This document shows positions 43,292 through 50,976 of a stretch of 54,166 bases of DNA, in pieces. The position numbers and the translations under genes were made by a program. Source of the stretch: a virus; IMG/VR virus record IMGVR_UViG_3300033149_001397, positions 1 through 54,166 of that record. The stretch is one strand, 5' to 3'. Position 1 is the first letter of the stretch; each line of letters begins with the position of its first letter. Under the pieces are notes generated by a model. That model was not told the origin of the DNA. It saw only the letters and a program-made list of their open reading frames with translations, and searched no databases.

Positions 43292-44326
43292 ATGTGGCTG
43301 CACATACCGAAAGAGCATTTAACGGAATCAGCCTGTGCGCGGGATACGACGGGATCGGGCTCGGAATTGCCATGGTTGAACCCGGCTATAGAACAGTCTG
43401 TTACGTGGAGAGAGAAGCTTTCGCATCAGCAAACCTGGCGGCAAAGATGGAAAAAAAATGCCTGGCTCCGGCGCCTATCTGGTCTGACGTTAAAACCTTC
43501 GACGGCAAGCCGTGGCGCGGAATCGTTCATATCGTCACTGCGGGAATCCCATGCCAGCCATGGAGCACCGCGGGCAAGCGAACCGGAACATCTGATGAAC
43601 GCTGGATTTGGGACGATATCTACAGAATCATTCAGGAAATCAGACCCGCATTCTGTTTCTTTGAAGAAGTCCGGGGATTTGTTTCCGGCGGTGGACTATC
43701 ACACATTCTCTGCGATTTGTCAGCCGTCGGGTATGATTGTGCGTGGGGCTTATTCAGAGCATCCGACGTGGACGCCCCGCACAAAAGGGAAAGATTGTTT
43801 GTGTTTTGCAGTCTGGCCAACACCGGCGAGCAGAGACTACAGGGACGGGAACAGCGAAAAGCATTGCCTAAAAACCGGCTCAGGCAGAAAACACATGGGC
43901 CAGTTGCCGAACTTCGTTCTTTATGGCCAGCCAGACCCGGACGACGGCAATACGAATGGGAACCCCCGAGGACGGTTGGGGAGAACGCCACGCGCCGGCG
44001 ATGCGGATCACGGCGGCCAGAATGCGAGGGACAGCTCCGGGGCTTTGCACCTATCAGCCCAGGCTGCGAATTGGCCGACACCAAGATGTTGCAACGGAAA
44101 GAGGAGTTCTGGAGCGCCGAGATCGGAATTCTACAAGAAAATGCCCGGGAAACAGGGGAAACTCAATCCACGCTGGGTAGAAACACTCATGGGATTACCA
44201 ATCGGGTGGACGAGCTGCGATTATGCGGTAATGGCGTCATACCTCTCGTGGCAGCAGTCGCATGGCAGGTTCTTAAAAACCGCCTTGAAAAACATGACCA
44301 CTAATCAGGTCCACACGGGCGGCTAA
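43292..44326 (+). CDS. Overlapping +1-frame product of the methyltransferase gene
   Basis: A second open frame of 344 residues covers the whole methyltransferase gene in the +1 frame, from ATG at 43292. The N-terminal half looks low-complexity and S/R/T-rich. The C-terminal half contains VWPTPASRDYRDGNSEKH, NWPTPRCCNGK and LNPRWVETLMGLPIGW. These are segments I recognise from the C-terminal parts of many phage C5 methyltransferases. It may be translated itself from the same ribosome site, or be reached by frameshifting. Without further evidence it could also be a relic. Confidence 0.5.
   Translation: MWLHIPKEHLTESACARDTTGSGSELPWLNPAIEQSVTWREKLSHQQTWRQRWKKNAWLRRLSGLTLKPSTASRGAESFISSLRESHASHGAPRASEPEHLMNAGFGTISTESFRKSDPHSVSLKKSGDLFPAVDYHTFSAICQPSGMIVRGAYSEHPTWTPRTKGKDCLCFAVWPTPASRDYRDGNSEKHCLKTGSGRKHMGQLPNFVLYGQPDPDDGNTNGNPRGRLGRTPRAGDADHGGQNARDSSGALHLSAQAANWPTPRCCNGKRSSGAPRSEFYKKMPGKQGKLNPRWVETLMGLPIGWTSCDYAVMASYLSWQQSHGRFLKTALKNMTTNQVHTGG
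43294..44304 (+). CDS. C5-cytosine DNA methyltransferase
   Basis: A 336-residue enzyme if started at GTG 43294 (longer starts at 43261 and 43255 overlap the upstream gene). GISLCAGYDGIGLG is motif I, TAGIPCQPWSTAGKR motif IV with the catalytic PCQ cysteine, FFEEVRGF motif VI, and DVDAPHKRERLF motif VIII. RLCGNGVIPLVAAVAW near the end is motif X. It would methylate cytosine in DNA, protecting phage DNA from restriction. It has no cognate nuclease. The ribosome site AAGGGA (43280-43285) lies eight bases before GTG and six before the overlapping frame's ATG. Confidence 0.9.
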   Translation: MAAHTERAFNGISLCAGYDGIGLGIAMVEPGYRTVCYVEREAFASANLAAKMEKKCLAPAPIWSDVKTFDGKPWRGIVHIVTAGIPCQPWSTAGKRTGTSDERWIWDDIYRIIQEIRPAFCFFEEVRGFVSGGGLSHILCDLSAVGYDCAWGLFRASDVDAPHKRERLFVFCSLANTGEQRLQGREQRKALPKNRLRQKTHGPVAELRSLWPARPGRRQYEWEPPRTVGENATRRRCGSRRPECEGQLRGFAPISPGCELADTKMLQRKEEFWSAEIGILQENARETGETQSTLGRNTHGITNRVDELRLCGNGVIPLVAAVAWQVLKNRLEKHDH

Positions 44327-45276
44327 ACACCCAAAGCCATATCAACCCACCACAACCACCACAAAAACCTTATCATCGCTTTACTGTGCATTATAACGGC
44401 ATACACAGGAATGACCGGACACCCAAGTTTTAAAAATACTACGCAATTTGTTGAAGGACCTCCCCCAGCCGCCCACCATGGGTACCCGGATTTTTTCCGG
44501 CCATGTTGCGTTAGGCCCCGGCTGCGGCCGCCAGCAACCAGCCAACACTCCGCCGATAACACCAGATAACCACACAACAAAAGCTGCTCACACCAGATTA
44601 GCTCACCAAACCTCGCAATATCTCACCAATACTCACTCAGACGCATTTTGTATTAAAAGTTAATTGGATACAAAACGAGCGTAGGCAAGCATACAGCAGC
44701 ATTAGCGAGCTATCCAGCCCTAATCAACCGTAACCGCCGCTACCCAGTGTTGCAATTATGCTGCCTTATCGTGCGATATCCGACAACGCCACACACAGCA
44801 GACAACATCAACCGCTATGCGACAATATCGACACCAAACGCAACGCGGTTACGATTCAATTGCCAGGATTGTGTTTTGAGGTCAATTGCCTGTTTGGGTG
44901 TGCCGGGTCTTCCCTAGTGTTCCGCTTGTCTTTCCCCTGATTTGGTCGTTGCCCATGAAAGGCTTTACAATCTACTGATACTGAATTACATAAATACTGT
45001 TAGGCTTTTGGGTTAGTACTCTAGCGTGACATTATATGTGTGCGTGCAGGGTGGTGTTGTGGGGGTGGGTTTGTGTGTGTGTGGCTGGTATGCTATGTGG
45101 TGGTTAGTCCCCTGGGTGTGGCGGCTGGCCCGGCGATGGTGTGGTGGTGTCCTTGACACCTTCCACGCTCTCGCATGTGTGGCGGCATTTATGGTCAATT
45201 CATTTTATGCCATGGTCAACTCAGTTTACCTACGCGTGCGTGCGCGTGTGTGTGCGCGGTGTTATGTTTGTCTGTA
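44327..45276. other. Non-coding convergence region with iterons and palindrome
   Basis: About 950 bp with no convincing gene. Here the rightward methyltransferase unit and the leftward early genes converge. The left part (to about 44,900) is A/C-rich on the plus strand. The right part (from about 45,010) is G/T-rich, with long GT stretches. It contains a perfect palindrome GGTGTC-CTT-GACACC (45146-45160) and two copies of ATGGTCAAYTCA exactly 21 bp apart (45191 and 45212). These could be an origin or an operator. I see no clear terminator. Confidence 0.55.
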
Positions 45277-45720
45277 TCAGCCCAAAATGATTGACATGTG
45301 TGTAAGTTCCCAGCCTTCATCAGCGAGCTTATTCTGCATGCTGTCTTCTCGCAGTGAGTTTGCAATAATTTCTCCGCGACTGGTTATTAAAGACCACGAG
45401 AAAAACCGACCAGCTTCTGCGGTTGCAAGCATTGCAATCTGTGGTGGTGTGGTGGAGTCTTTAATCCAGACTTGACCTGGCTTGATATGCGGCAATGGGC
45501 TGATGGCCGCTGCCAATCGTTCCGGATTTGGCCAAAAGCGGTCGCAATACGAGTTTACGCACCTGAACTCAACTGATGTTTTGGTGGTATCGCCCCACGT
45601 GTCATAAGATGCTTTCCCGCTTCTCCTCAATGACGATATGGTGCCTGTTGTCACCCGGGTCTCTTTCACTGTTATTCTGCCCCCACAATGTGGGCACTTT
45701 GGGTCTGTAATCTCTTTCAT
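45277..45720 (-). CDS. Zinc-ribbon protein
   Basis: A 147-residue protein. CPHCGG at residues 9-14 and CVNSYCDRFW further on form a four-cysteine zinc ribbon, the layout of Ogr/Delta-like or TFIIS-like phage activators. The C-terminal half is a mixed domain (GQVWIKDSTTPPQIAMLATA). It could bind DNA or RNA polymerase and regulate transcription. It is the last gene of the early unit. Confidence 0.65.
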   Translation of the reverse strand: MKEITDPKCPHCGGRITVKETRVTTGTISSLRRSGKASYDTWGDTTKTSVEFRCVNSYCDRFWPNPERLAAAISPLPHIKPGQVWIKDSTTPPQIAMLATAEAGRFFSWSLITSRGEIIANSLREDSMQNKLADEGWELTHMSIILG

Positions 45721-45795
45721 TGTTTGCCCTCGCCTTCTTCGCGTGCGTGCGCGGTGTTATGTGTTCTTATTCTGCACACAAATAAATACACACCC

Positions 45796-46017
45796 TTAGA
45801 ACGGATGTGGCAGGTTGTCGCAGTCGCTGCCGTCAAGGTTGGAGCATCGCGGGCACTCGTTATACCACTTGCCGTTCCGCTTGCCCACGCTCCACCCCTT
45901 TGCGCGCATTGCCCGTGCAGTGTACGTTATTGTTGTCGAGCGGTATAGCTCGGTTTTGCCGCACGTGTCGCACTTTGCGATATGGTTCCTGTTGTAGTTT
46001 GTGCGTTCAATTGTCAT
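45796..46017 (-). CDS. Small zinc-finger protein, 73 aa
   Basis: A 73-residue protein with CDTCGK and CPRCSN, two CxxC knuckles about 37 residues apart. GGGGGATAAGC precedes the ATG. It probably binds zinc and nucleic acid. No family is recognised. Confidence 0.65.
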   Translation of the reverse strand: MTIERTNYNRNHIAKCDTCGKTELYRSTTITYTARAMRAKGWSVGKRNGKWYNECPRCSNLDGSDCDNLPHPF

Positions 46018-46020
46018 TGC

Positions 46021-46719
46021 TTATCCCCCACTCACTGGCTTTGTTAAAATATTTTTGTCTACAAGGTTGTTATATAGATTCGCCCCAGGACATGCAGTAT
46101 GTGCCAAGTCGCGGTGTGCATAAATGAGTGTTTTCATTCCGGGTAGAATGCTCATATTCGCAGCAACAAGCTCGTCTACAAGCCGCAACAAAATATCAAC
46201 TGTTTCCTGTTCTGGTTTTTCAATTTCATAATTTCCACAAACGCAAATCCCTATTGATGATGTGTTGTGACCCTTGCAATGTGCGCCCTTACGCGACAGC
46301 GGACGACCCAAAAATACGCCGGATTTATTAATCACAAAATGGTAACCGATTCCGTTAAACCCGCGTGTTTTGTGCCACTGGCTAATTTGTTGTACAGTTG
46401 TCTCTTTCCTGCTTGCGCTATGGTGAATAACGATTTCGTTGAAATAGCGGCCTTGCAGCAGCTTTTTGTAGTCGAAGAAATACGCGTCTTTGCGAATAAT
46501 ATCTATTGCGCTATTGATTTCTTCCTGTGCTGCAACAATCTTGATTTTGGCAACCAGTAGCTTATCCTCCACTTTCGAGATTATGTCATCCTCTGCATAC
46601 GCCAGCGGGCAGCTTTCTTTTTTACACTCCTCGCTTTCGTTGTGTCTATGCGAACATGACACGCCGTTAAACCTGAATGCGCAGTTCTCGCTTGATGTTA
46701 AGATGTCCCAGTTGTCCAT
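46021..46719 (-). CDS. N-acetylmuramoyl-L-alanine amidase endolysin
   Basis: A 232-residue amidase-2 (T7 lysozyme-like) enzyme. IVIHHSASRKET holds the first zinc ligand, ISQWHKTRGFNGIGYHFVIN is the substrate strand, GAHCKGHNTSSIGICVCGNY follows, and HRDLAHTACPG holds the last zinc ligands and catalytic residues. The first 80 residues are an extra cysteine-rich and helical region. It cleaves the peptide from muramic acid in peptidoglycan. I use ATG 46719 with GGGGTG upstream. It is encoded in the early region, far from the holin candidates. Confidence 0.88.
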   Translation of the reverse strand: MDNWDILTSSENCAFRFNGVSCSHRHNESEECKKESCPLAYAEDDIISKVEDKLLVAKIKIVAAQEEINSAIDIIRKDAYFFDYKKLLQGRYFNEIVIHHSASRKETTVQQISQWHKTRGFNGIGYHFVINKSGVFLGRPLSRKGAHCKGHNTSSIGICVCGNYEIEKPEQETVDILLRLVDELVAANMSILPGMKTLIYAHRDLAHTACPGANLYNNLVDKNILTKPVSGG

Positions 46720-46741
46720 GTTATTCACCCCGTTTTTTCAG

Positions 46742-46945
46742 TCACGGTTTTTGATAAATCCCGTTTTTTAGTGTATATCCCTGTGCGTCGAGGAGTCTAT
46801 CAAGCTTTTCCTCAATAGCCTTGAGACGTTCTATCGCCTCGGAACCACACTGCGTGTCCTCATACGCGAAACGCGCAACCGGTATTGGGCTCCTGAACCA
46901 AGACGATGGGCTTGTCGCTTTCGCAGATTGTTCTCCAGCTGCCAT
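46742..46945 (-). CDS. Hypothetical protein, 67 aa
   Basis: The ATG at 46945 has GGTGG upstream. The protein has a helical heptad segment (SEAIERLKAIEEKLDRLLDA) and a short C-terminal strand. No family is recognised. It lies between the amidase and a small beta-protein gene, with spacing of two bases to the latter. Confidence 0.6.
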   Translation of the reverse strand: MAAGEQSAKATSPSSWFRSPIPVARFAYEDTQCGSEAIERLKAIEEKLDRLLDAQGYTLKNGIYQKP

Positions 46946-46947
46946 AT

Positions 46948-47160
46948 CTACACCACCCCGCAATACCCCTCAAAGCACTGGCAGCTAACGGCATGGCCAT
47001 CCAGCGGGCCGAGCCTTGTTATCCCGTCACGCTCTTCGAGCATCGGTATTACTGTTTTGCCGTCGAACGTAATAGTAAGCCACTGCTGCATCAATTGAGG
47101 CTTGCCGATAACCAGCCCGATGTTGCCGTATCTGTCCATAACAACGTCATCAACCCGCAT
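46948..47160 (-). CDS. Hypothetical small beta protein, 70 aa
   Basis: A 70-residue protein. MRVDDVVMDRYGNIGLVIGK and WLTITFDGKTVIPML suggest a small SH3-like or KOW-like beta barrel. A short cysteine-containing tail (CQCFEGYC) follows. The function is not known. Confidence 0.6.
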   Translation of the reverse strand: MRVDDVVMDRYGNIGLVIGKPQLMQQWLTITFDGKTVIPMLEERDGITRLGPLDGHAVSCQCFEGYCGVV

Positions 47161-47190
47161 GGCCGTCGCCTCCCTCTGTCTCTTTACAAG

Positions 47191-47760
47191 TCAAACTCGC
47201 ACACAAATTCCATTTTCTTTGACAAGCGCCGCCAGCAGGAAAAGTGCATCAGCCTGATTGTCGTCCACAATATCCTGCTCTGGCCAGCGCCCACGAGCGG
47301 CACGCAATATTTGATCCTTGTTCGCGCGGCCCTTACCCGTCGCCTCTTTTTTGATTGCCTGTACGGTTATGCCTGTCCATGGCACCGGCGGCTCGTGCGT
47401 GTCACACCACATAAACAAGACGTTTGTAATTGCCCCGTAAACGTGTGCGGCGTCCCACATGCACACTGTGCGGCCCTGTAGCTTTACACTGTGGTTGTGG
47501 ACCTCTTCATATCCAACGAGATCCACCCTGCCGATTTTACGCAGGTAGTTCAGCAGATGGACAAGTCGCATTCCCTGGGACTCATATCTGCTCGGGGTCA
47601 GGTTCCACGAGCCTGACAGAAGTATGCCGTTATCATATAGAGCCCACCCGCACTGACTGCCCGGGTCAATAGCCAGTATGCGTTTATACTGCTGGTCTCC
47701 ATGCTGTGAATTCGGAATGCTGTTAAGCTTTTCTTGTAGTGTCATTTCCATCGTCTCCAT
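47191..47760 (-). CDS. RuvC-like Holliday-junction resolvase
   Basis: A 189-residue protein with a RuvC/RNase-H-like fold. ILAIDPGSQCGWAL holds the first catalytic D, VGYEEVH the first E, and DDNQADALFLLA the last acidic residues. GYEEV...and the AIKKEATGKGRANKDQIL loop fit phage RuvC relatives. It would cut branched DNA before packaging. I start at ATG 47760 (AAGGA nearby). Alternative in-frame ATGs lie 9 and 15 bases on. Confidence 0.85.
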   Translation of the reverse strand: METMEMTLQEKLNSIPNSQHGDQQYKRILAIDPGSQCGWALYDNGILLSGSWNLTPSRYESQGMRLVHLLNYLRKIGRVDLVGYEEVHNHSVKLQGRTVCMWDAAHVYGAITNVLFMWCDTHEPPVPWTGITVQAIKKEATGKGRANKDQILRAARGRWPEQDIVDDNQADALFLLAALVKENGICVRV

Positions 47761-47938
47761 TGTTCCTTGGCCTGTAAACATACATCCCCTTGGCTATCAG
47801 CCTGTGTATTTCGCGGCCCTGCATATTGATTACAAATGCAGCAGGCATGCGGCCCATGCAGGTATTTGTAACCACTGCCTTTTTGTCAACAACAGCCTTC
47901 CACAGATCGTCAAGCGTGTTTATTTTTTCTCCACGCAT
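47723..47938 (-). CDS. Hypothetical protein, 71 aa
   Basis: A 71-residue protein with an N-terminal helical part (INTLDDLWKAVVDKKAVV) and a beta part (PAAFVINMQGREIHRLI). It overlaps the resolvase gene by 38 bp. No family is recognised. Confidence 0.6.
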   Translation of the reverse strand: MRGEKINTLDDLWKAVVDKKAVVTNTCMGRMPAAFVINMQGREIHRLIAKGMYVYRPRNNGDDGNDTTRKA

Positions 47939-47940
47939 TC

Positions 47941-48639
47941 TCAGTTGCCACCCCCATTGTATTTTTTCAACGCCTCAAGAGCATCGCGCTTTTTCTGTTC
48001 AAATTCTTCTTGTGTCATTGGGGCCTTTGCGGAACTCTGCTTTGCCATGCGTGATTCGGCTTGGCGCTTTTCGCTGTCAGATAGATTGAGCCGCTCGACG
48101 AGTTTATTCATCCGCTCTCGTACTGTATGTATCTTTGGCTTGATATCGTCGCTTTTCGCGGCCGATAATTGCTTCTGTTGTTTGGGTGTGCTCGGCAGGA
48201 ACGAGTTGTAGCCACCGGCCTTCCTGAACGACGTGTAAAGTTTCACGAAATTTCGCTGTATTGACTGCCTCTCAAAATTCGACATCTTCAACAGCCTGTC
48301 CCAACCGCCGATTGCGCGTATTGTTGCCGCGCATACCTGGTCATTCATTGTTGATGTTGTGTATGGTCCGCCAGCAGATATTGTGTTCATCACGCCTTCC
48401 CATGCAATAATTGCCGCAGAATCATTGTCCTGCTCGATGTACTGTTTGAATGTTGCCGGTTTGGGGAAGTATACCTCATTCTGCATAATATTATAACCGG
48501 CGTTCTCGATTTCTTCAATGGTATATTTTTTCAGCAGCTTGAAATACAGTGTTATCAGCCCGGAGTCAATCTGTTTTTCCCACAGCTCCCCGAGGGATAA
48601 AATGATTTTTCCAAAGCGTTTCTTCTCTTCGTTCTTCAT
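47941..48639 (-). CDS. Putative replication accessory (helicase-loader-like) protein
   Basis: A 232-residue protein next to the DUF1376 replication gene. LYFKLLKKYTIEEIENAGYN and YFPKPATFKQYIEQ resemble phage proteins of the G39P/helicase-loader or inhibitor type, which also carry such helical N-termini. The C-terminus is basic and helical (ERMNKLVERLNLSDSEKRQ). It probably works in initiation of DNA replication. The assignment is tentative. Confidence 0.55.
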   Translation of the reverse strand: MKNEEKKRFGKIILSLGELWEKQIDSGLITLYFKLLKKYTIEEIENAGYNIMQNEVYFPKPATFKQYIEQDNDSAAIIAWEGVMNTISAGGPYTTSTMNDQVCAATIRAIGGWDRLLKMSNFERQSIQRNFVKLYTSFRKAGGYNSFLPSTPKQQKQLSAAKSDDIKPKIHTVRERMNKLVERLNLSDSEKRQAESRMAKQSSAKAPMTQEEFEQKKRDALEALKKYNGGGN

Positions 48640-48642
48640 GCC

Positions 48643-49437
48643 TTAATCATCCTTTCCAACAAACTCATCAAGTGCTTTCATGTTGTGCTGTTTGCGGCGT
48701 ATCTGCTTGCCGGCGCCCAGCGATGCATTCATCTGCGCGGTCAATGTGTTCCACTGTTTTCGCAGCTTATCAGCAGACAGAATGTTGGTGCTCCAGAAGT
48801 CGTCATTCTGCGACCACTCAATGACCCTGCGTATATCGCCTATGCTGTGGCCGTCAATTTTTTCCATCTTGCGGAATGTGTCTGCCCATTTATGACCGTG
48901 CGATTTTGTCGGTTCCTTGGCTTTGGGATTGTTGGCCTTGATTTTTCTCCAGAGGAAACGTGCGAGTTCGATGTGCTGTTCGTCGAACTTCGAACAATAA
49001 TCTTTTCTGTCTTTGTATTTGTTTTTATCTGTATCTGTAAATGAGTCTGAGTTGCGCGCGCGCGAGTGCATTGCATTTGCTATGCATTTGCTATGCATTT
49101 GCATTGCAGGCTTTTCCCACCGCGCATTTGCCGCATCACGCCTTTTTTGCGATGTTAGCTTTGTTTTTTGTAACAGCTCATCTATTTTTTTATGCCTCAA
49201 TCTATCGGAATCTTCATAAAAACAATCAAGCACCGGTTTTAATTTTTTCGAATTAAAATGAGGTTTTGCTGCAATTAATTTCAAAATTTCTGCATTATTT
49301 TTTGGAATACTTCCGTCTTTCCAGCAGAAAAGCAACAGCTCAATATAGATTCCGCGCTGTTCAAATGTCATCATTCTGACCGCGCTTGACCCCAACCAAT
49401 CATCCGTAAAAAAAGGTAGATATGGCCTTTTACTCAT
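48643..49437 (-). CDS. DUF1376 replication protein
   Basis: A 264-residue protein. PYLPFFTDDWLGSSAVRMMT then FEQRGIYIELLLFCWKDGSI is the N-terminal DUF1376 domain, common in phage replication initiators. The middle is linker (ANARWEKPAMQMHSK). The C-terminus is helical. It overlaps the next zinc-protein gene by eight bases. It is likely an origin-binding or primosome protein. No separate polymerase or helicase gene is seen in the window, so host enzymes are probably used. Confidence 0.82.
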   Translation of the reverse strand: MSKRPYLPFFTDDWLGSSAVRMMTFEQRGIYIELLLFCWKDGSIPKNNAEILKLIAAKPHFNSKKLKPVLDCFYEDSDRLRHKKIDELLQKTKLTSQKRRDAANARWEKPAMQMHSKCIANAMHSRARNSDSFTDTDKNKYKDRKDYCSKFDEQHIELARFLWRKIKANNPKAKEPTKSHGHKWADTFRKMEKIDGHSIGDIRRVIEWSQNDDFWSTNILSADKLRKQWNTLTAQMNASLGAGKQIRRKQHNMKALDEFVGKDD

Positions 49438-49633
49438 TGCCCGTATTGTTTCCTTTTGATTGTTTTTGTTTTACCATACACTCGTCGCATTCCCCGTCCT
49501 CATTTACGTGTCCAACCCAACATACGCGACCGCATTCAGCGCAGACTACAGCGCAATCAGGACATAATACAGCGCCGTATCTGTCCCTCAAAAGGCACTC
49601 TGGCTCAGTGTCATGAACGTGGTCGCAGAACAT
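49430..49633 (-). CDS. Small zinc-ribbon protein
   Basis: A 67-residue protein started at ATG 49633, preceded by GAGGT. Six cysteines in pairs (LCPDCAVVCAECGRVC and CDEC) suggest two zinc sites. The longer frame would extend into the methyltransferase gene. Function unknown. Confidence 0.65.
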   Translation of the reverse strand: MFCDHVHDTEPECLLRDRYGAVLCPDCAVVCAECGRVCWVGHVNEDGECDECMVKQKQSKGNNTGNE

Positions 49634-49634
49634 A

Positions 49635-50291
49635 TTAAACCTCAACACCTGCCGACGTAAACAGGTCAATATTCTCCCTGCTGGTAATCTCATCTGCTGT
49701 TGCAATGTTCTTTACAGCCTGATTATAATACGACTCTTTAAGCTCCACGCCAATCCCGCGCCGGCCGCATTTTACCGCGCAATAAACCTCTGAGCCAACA
49801 CCCATAAATGGCGTGAATACTGATTCGCCTTTGTTCGACCATAGCATTAGTATTCGTTCGATTACATCAAGCTGGAGCGGGTGTACGTGCTTTTCGTCTT
49901 TTTCGTCCTTGCTCTCTACGTATGGCAGGACATTATCAATGCGTATGTCGTCCCAGAAGGCGGATGCGTATCTGCGCCACACATTCTGAGAGTATTTGTT
50001 CAGCTTCTGGTCGCCATCAAATCCGCGATACCGCAATATCTCATTGTCAATATATTCAAGGTGGCCTTTGTTATCACGTGTTAAAAAGCGACCTGAGGCA
50101 TCCTGCATTCCGGCATACCCTGTAAACCCGGTTGGGTGCTCGATTGGAATCTTGTTTTCTCCCCTCCGCCTGAACACAACGAGATAGTCGGCAGATGCAA
50201 CGCCACACCTTGAAGAATCGTCAACTATTGTCTTGTGGGCAAGGTTTTTAGCCATAGTTCTGTTTCTAACCCCTAACGGCTCTTTCCACAC
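49635..50291 (-). pseudogene. Truncated DNA methyltransferase (C-terminal part)
   Basis: The frame carries the C-terminal half of a phage N6/N4-type DNA methyltransferase: HVHPLQLDVIERILMLWSNK and FTPFMGVGSEVYCAVKCGRR (the SAM-binding part). The catalytic (D/N/S)PP(Y/F/W) motif is absent. The same reading frame continues upstream of the first usable start (GTG 50291) for 45 codons with methyltransferase-like sequence (DFPGDIIRLHEKHGFRF), then meets a stop at 50427-50429 inside the XRE gene. The enzyme has therefore lost its N-terminus and is probably inactive, unless it pairs with another subunit. Confidence 0.65.
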
Positions 50292-50335
50292 ACAATAGCG
50301 GCCAATAAACCTAAATCCGTGCTTCTCGTGCAGCC

Positions 50336-50647
50336 TTATAATGTCTCCGGGGAAGTCAACCAGATGGTCACATCCGCTTGCCGCAATCCGAGCATTTTCC
50401 TTGCCTGTGCCATGTCTGGGCGCCTTCTACCAGCTGATGGAAGGCGGATCTCCAATGGTTTGGCGCCAGCAGCTGGTTGGTGTTTTTGCTCAAGGCGCCT
50501 GAGTGCTGCCGTGATTTTCTTTTTTGTGGACAGCAGCACATCTCCACCGTTGAGATAGCGCGTGATACATGATTGCGCAACCCCAGCCTCGCTTGCCAGC
50601 TCTTTTTGTGTTACACGCATTGACCTCAGTTTGTTTTTTGTTGTCAT
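50336..50647 (-). CDS. XRE-type regulator
   Basis: A 103-residue protein started at ATG 50647 with GGGAGGC upstream. VTQKELASEAGVAQSCITRY is a helix-turn-helix of the XRE type. A second helical part follows. Its 3' end overlaps, in another frame, the upstream remains of the truncated methyltransferase gene. It probably controls the early genes. Confidence 0.75.
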   Translation of the reverse strand: MTTKNKLRSMRVTQKELASEAGVAQSCITRYLNGGDVLLSTKKKITAALRRLEQKHQPAAGAKPLEIRLPSAGRRRPDMAQARKMLGLRQADVTIWLTSPETL

Positions 50648-50661
50648 TTTGCCTCCCATTT

Positions 50662-50976
50662 TCACTTTGTTGTTTTCCGTATCATTATCAACAAATCGCG
50701 TATCGCCACGATAAACACGCCTCGCCTATATTCGCTTTCCTCAAGCTGCGCCGCGCAGTAGAAATAAACAATCGCGTCCAGTAGCTCCTCCCGCGCCTCG
50801 ACCTTGTAATCCCGGCCGTCGTGTATGGGCAGGTCAATGTTGCCGTAGCGCTCTGCCCCGAGGTTAAGCCGCTCTCGTATGTAGCTGACATATTTATACT
50901 CGTCCAGGGAGTTCCTGTTGCATACATCTGCAACCAACCTGATAAGCCCGTCGCTAATCGGTGTATCTGACACCAT
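50662..50976 (-). CDS. MazG-like nucleotide pyrophosphohydrolase-type protein
   Basis: A 104-residue protein. GAERYGNIDLPIHDGRDYKV followed by EAREELLDAIVYFYCAAQLE resembles MazG-like/dATP-pyrophosphatase-type all-alpha proteins, whose E-x-x-E-L-x-D helix binds metal. It starts at ATG with GGAGGAAAC upstream. Phage members may lower host alarmone or nucleotide pools. Substrate unknown. Confidence 0.7.
   Translation of the reverse strand: MVSDTPISDGLIRLVADVCNRNSLDEYKYVSYIRERLNLGAERYGNIDLPIHDGRDYKVEAREELLDAIVYFYCAAQLEESEYRRGVFIVAIRDLLIMIRKTTK

Noticed and set aside
44323-44580. Minus-strand frame of 85 codons after the methyltransferase
   Set aside because: No ribosome-binding site, no recognisable pattern, and composition unlike the phage genes.
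45013-45198. Minus-strand frame of 61 codons rich in H, T and P
   Set aside because: It is the complement of the same GT-rich repeat and looks like low-complexity translation, with no supporting ribosome site.
45026-45475. Plus-strand frame of 149 codons in the non-coding region
   Set aside because: It is built from GT-rich low-complexity sequence, giving long V, C, G and W runs, has no ribosome site, and runs antisense into the zinc-ribbon gene.
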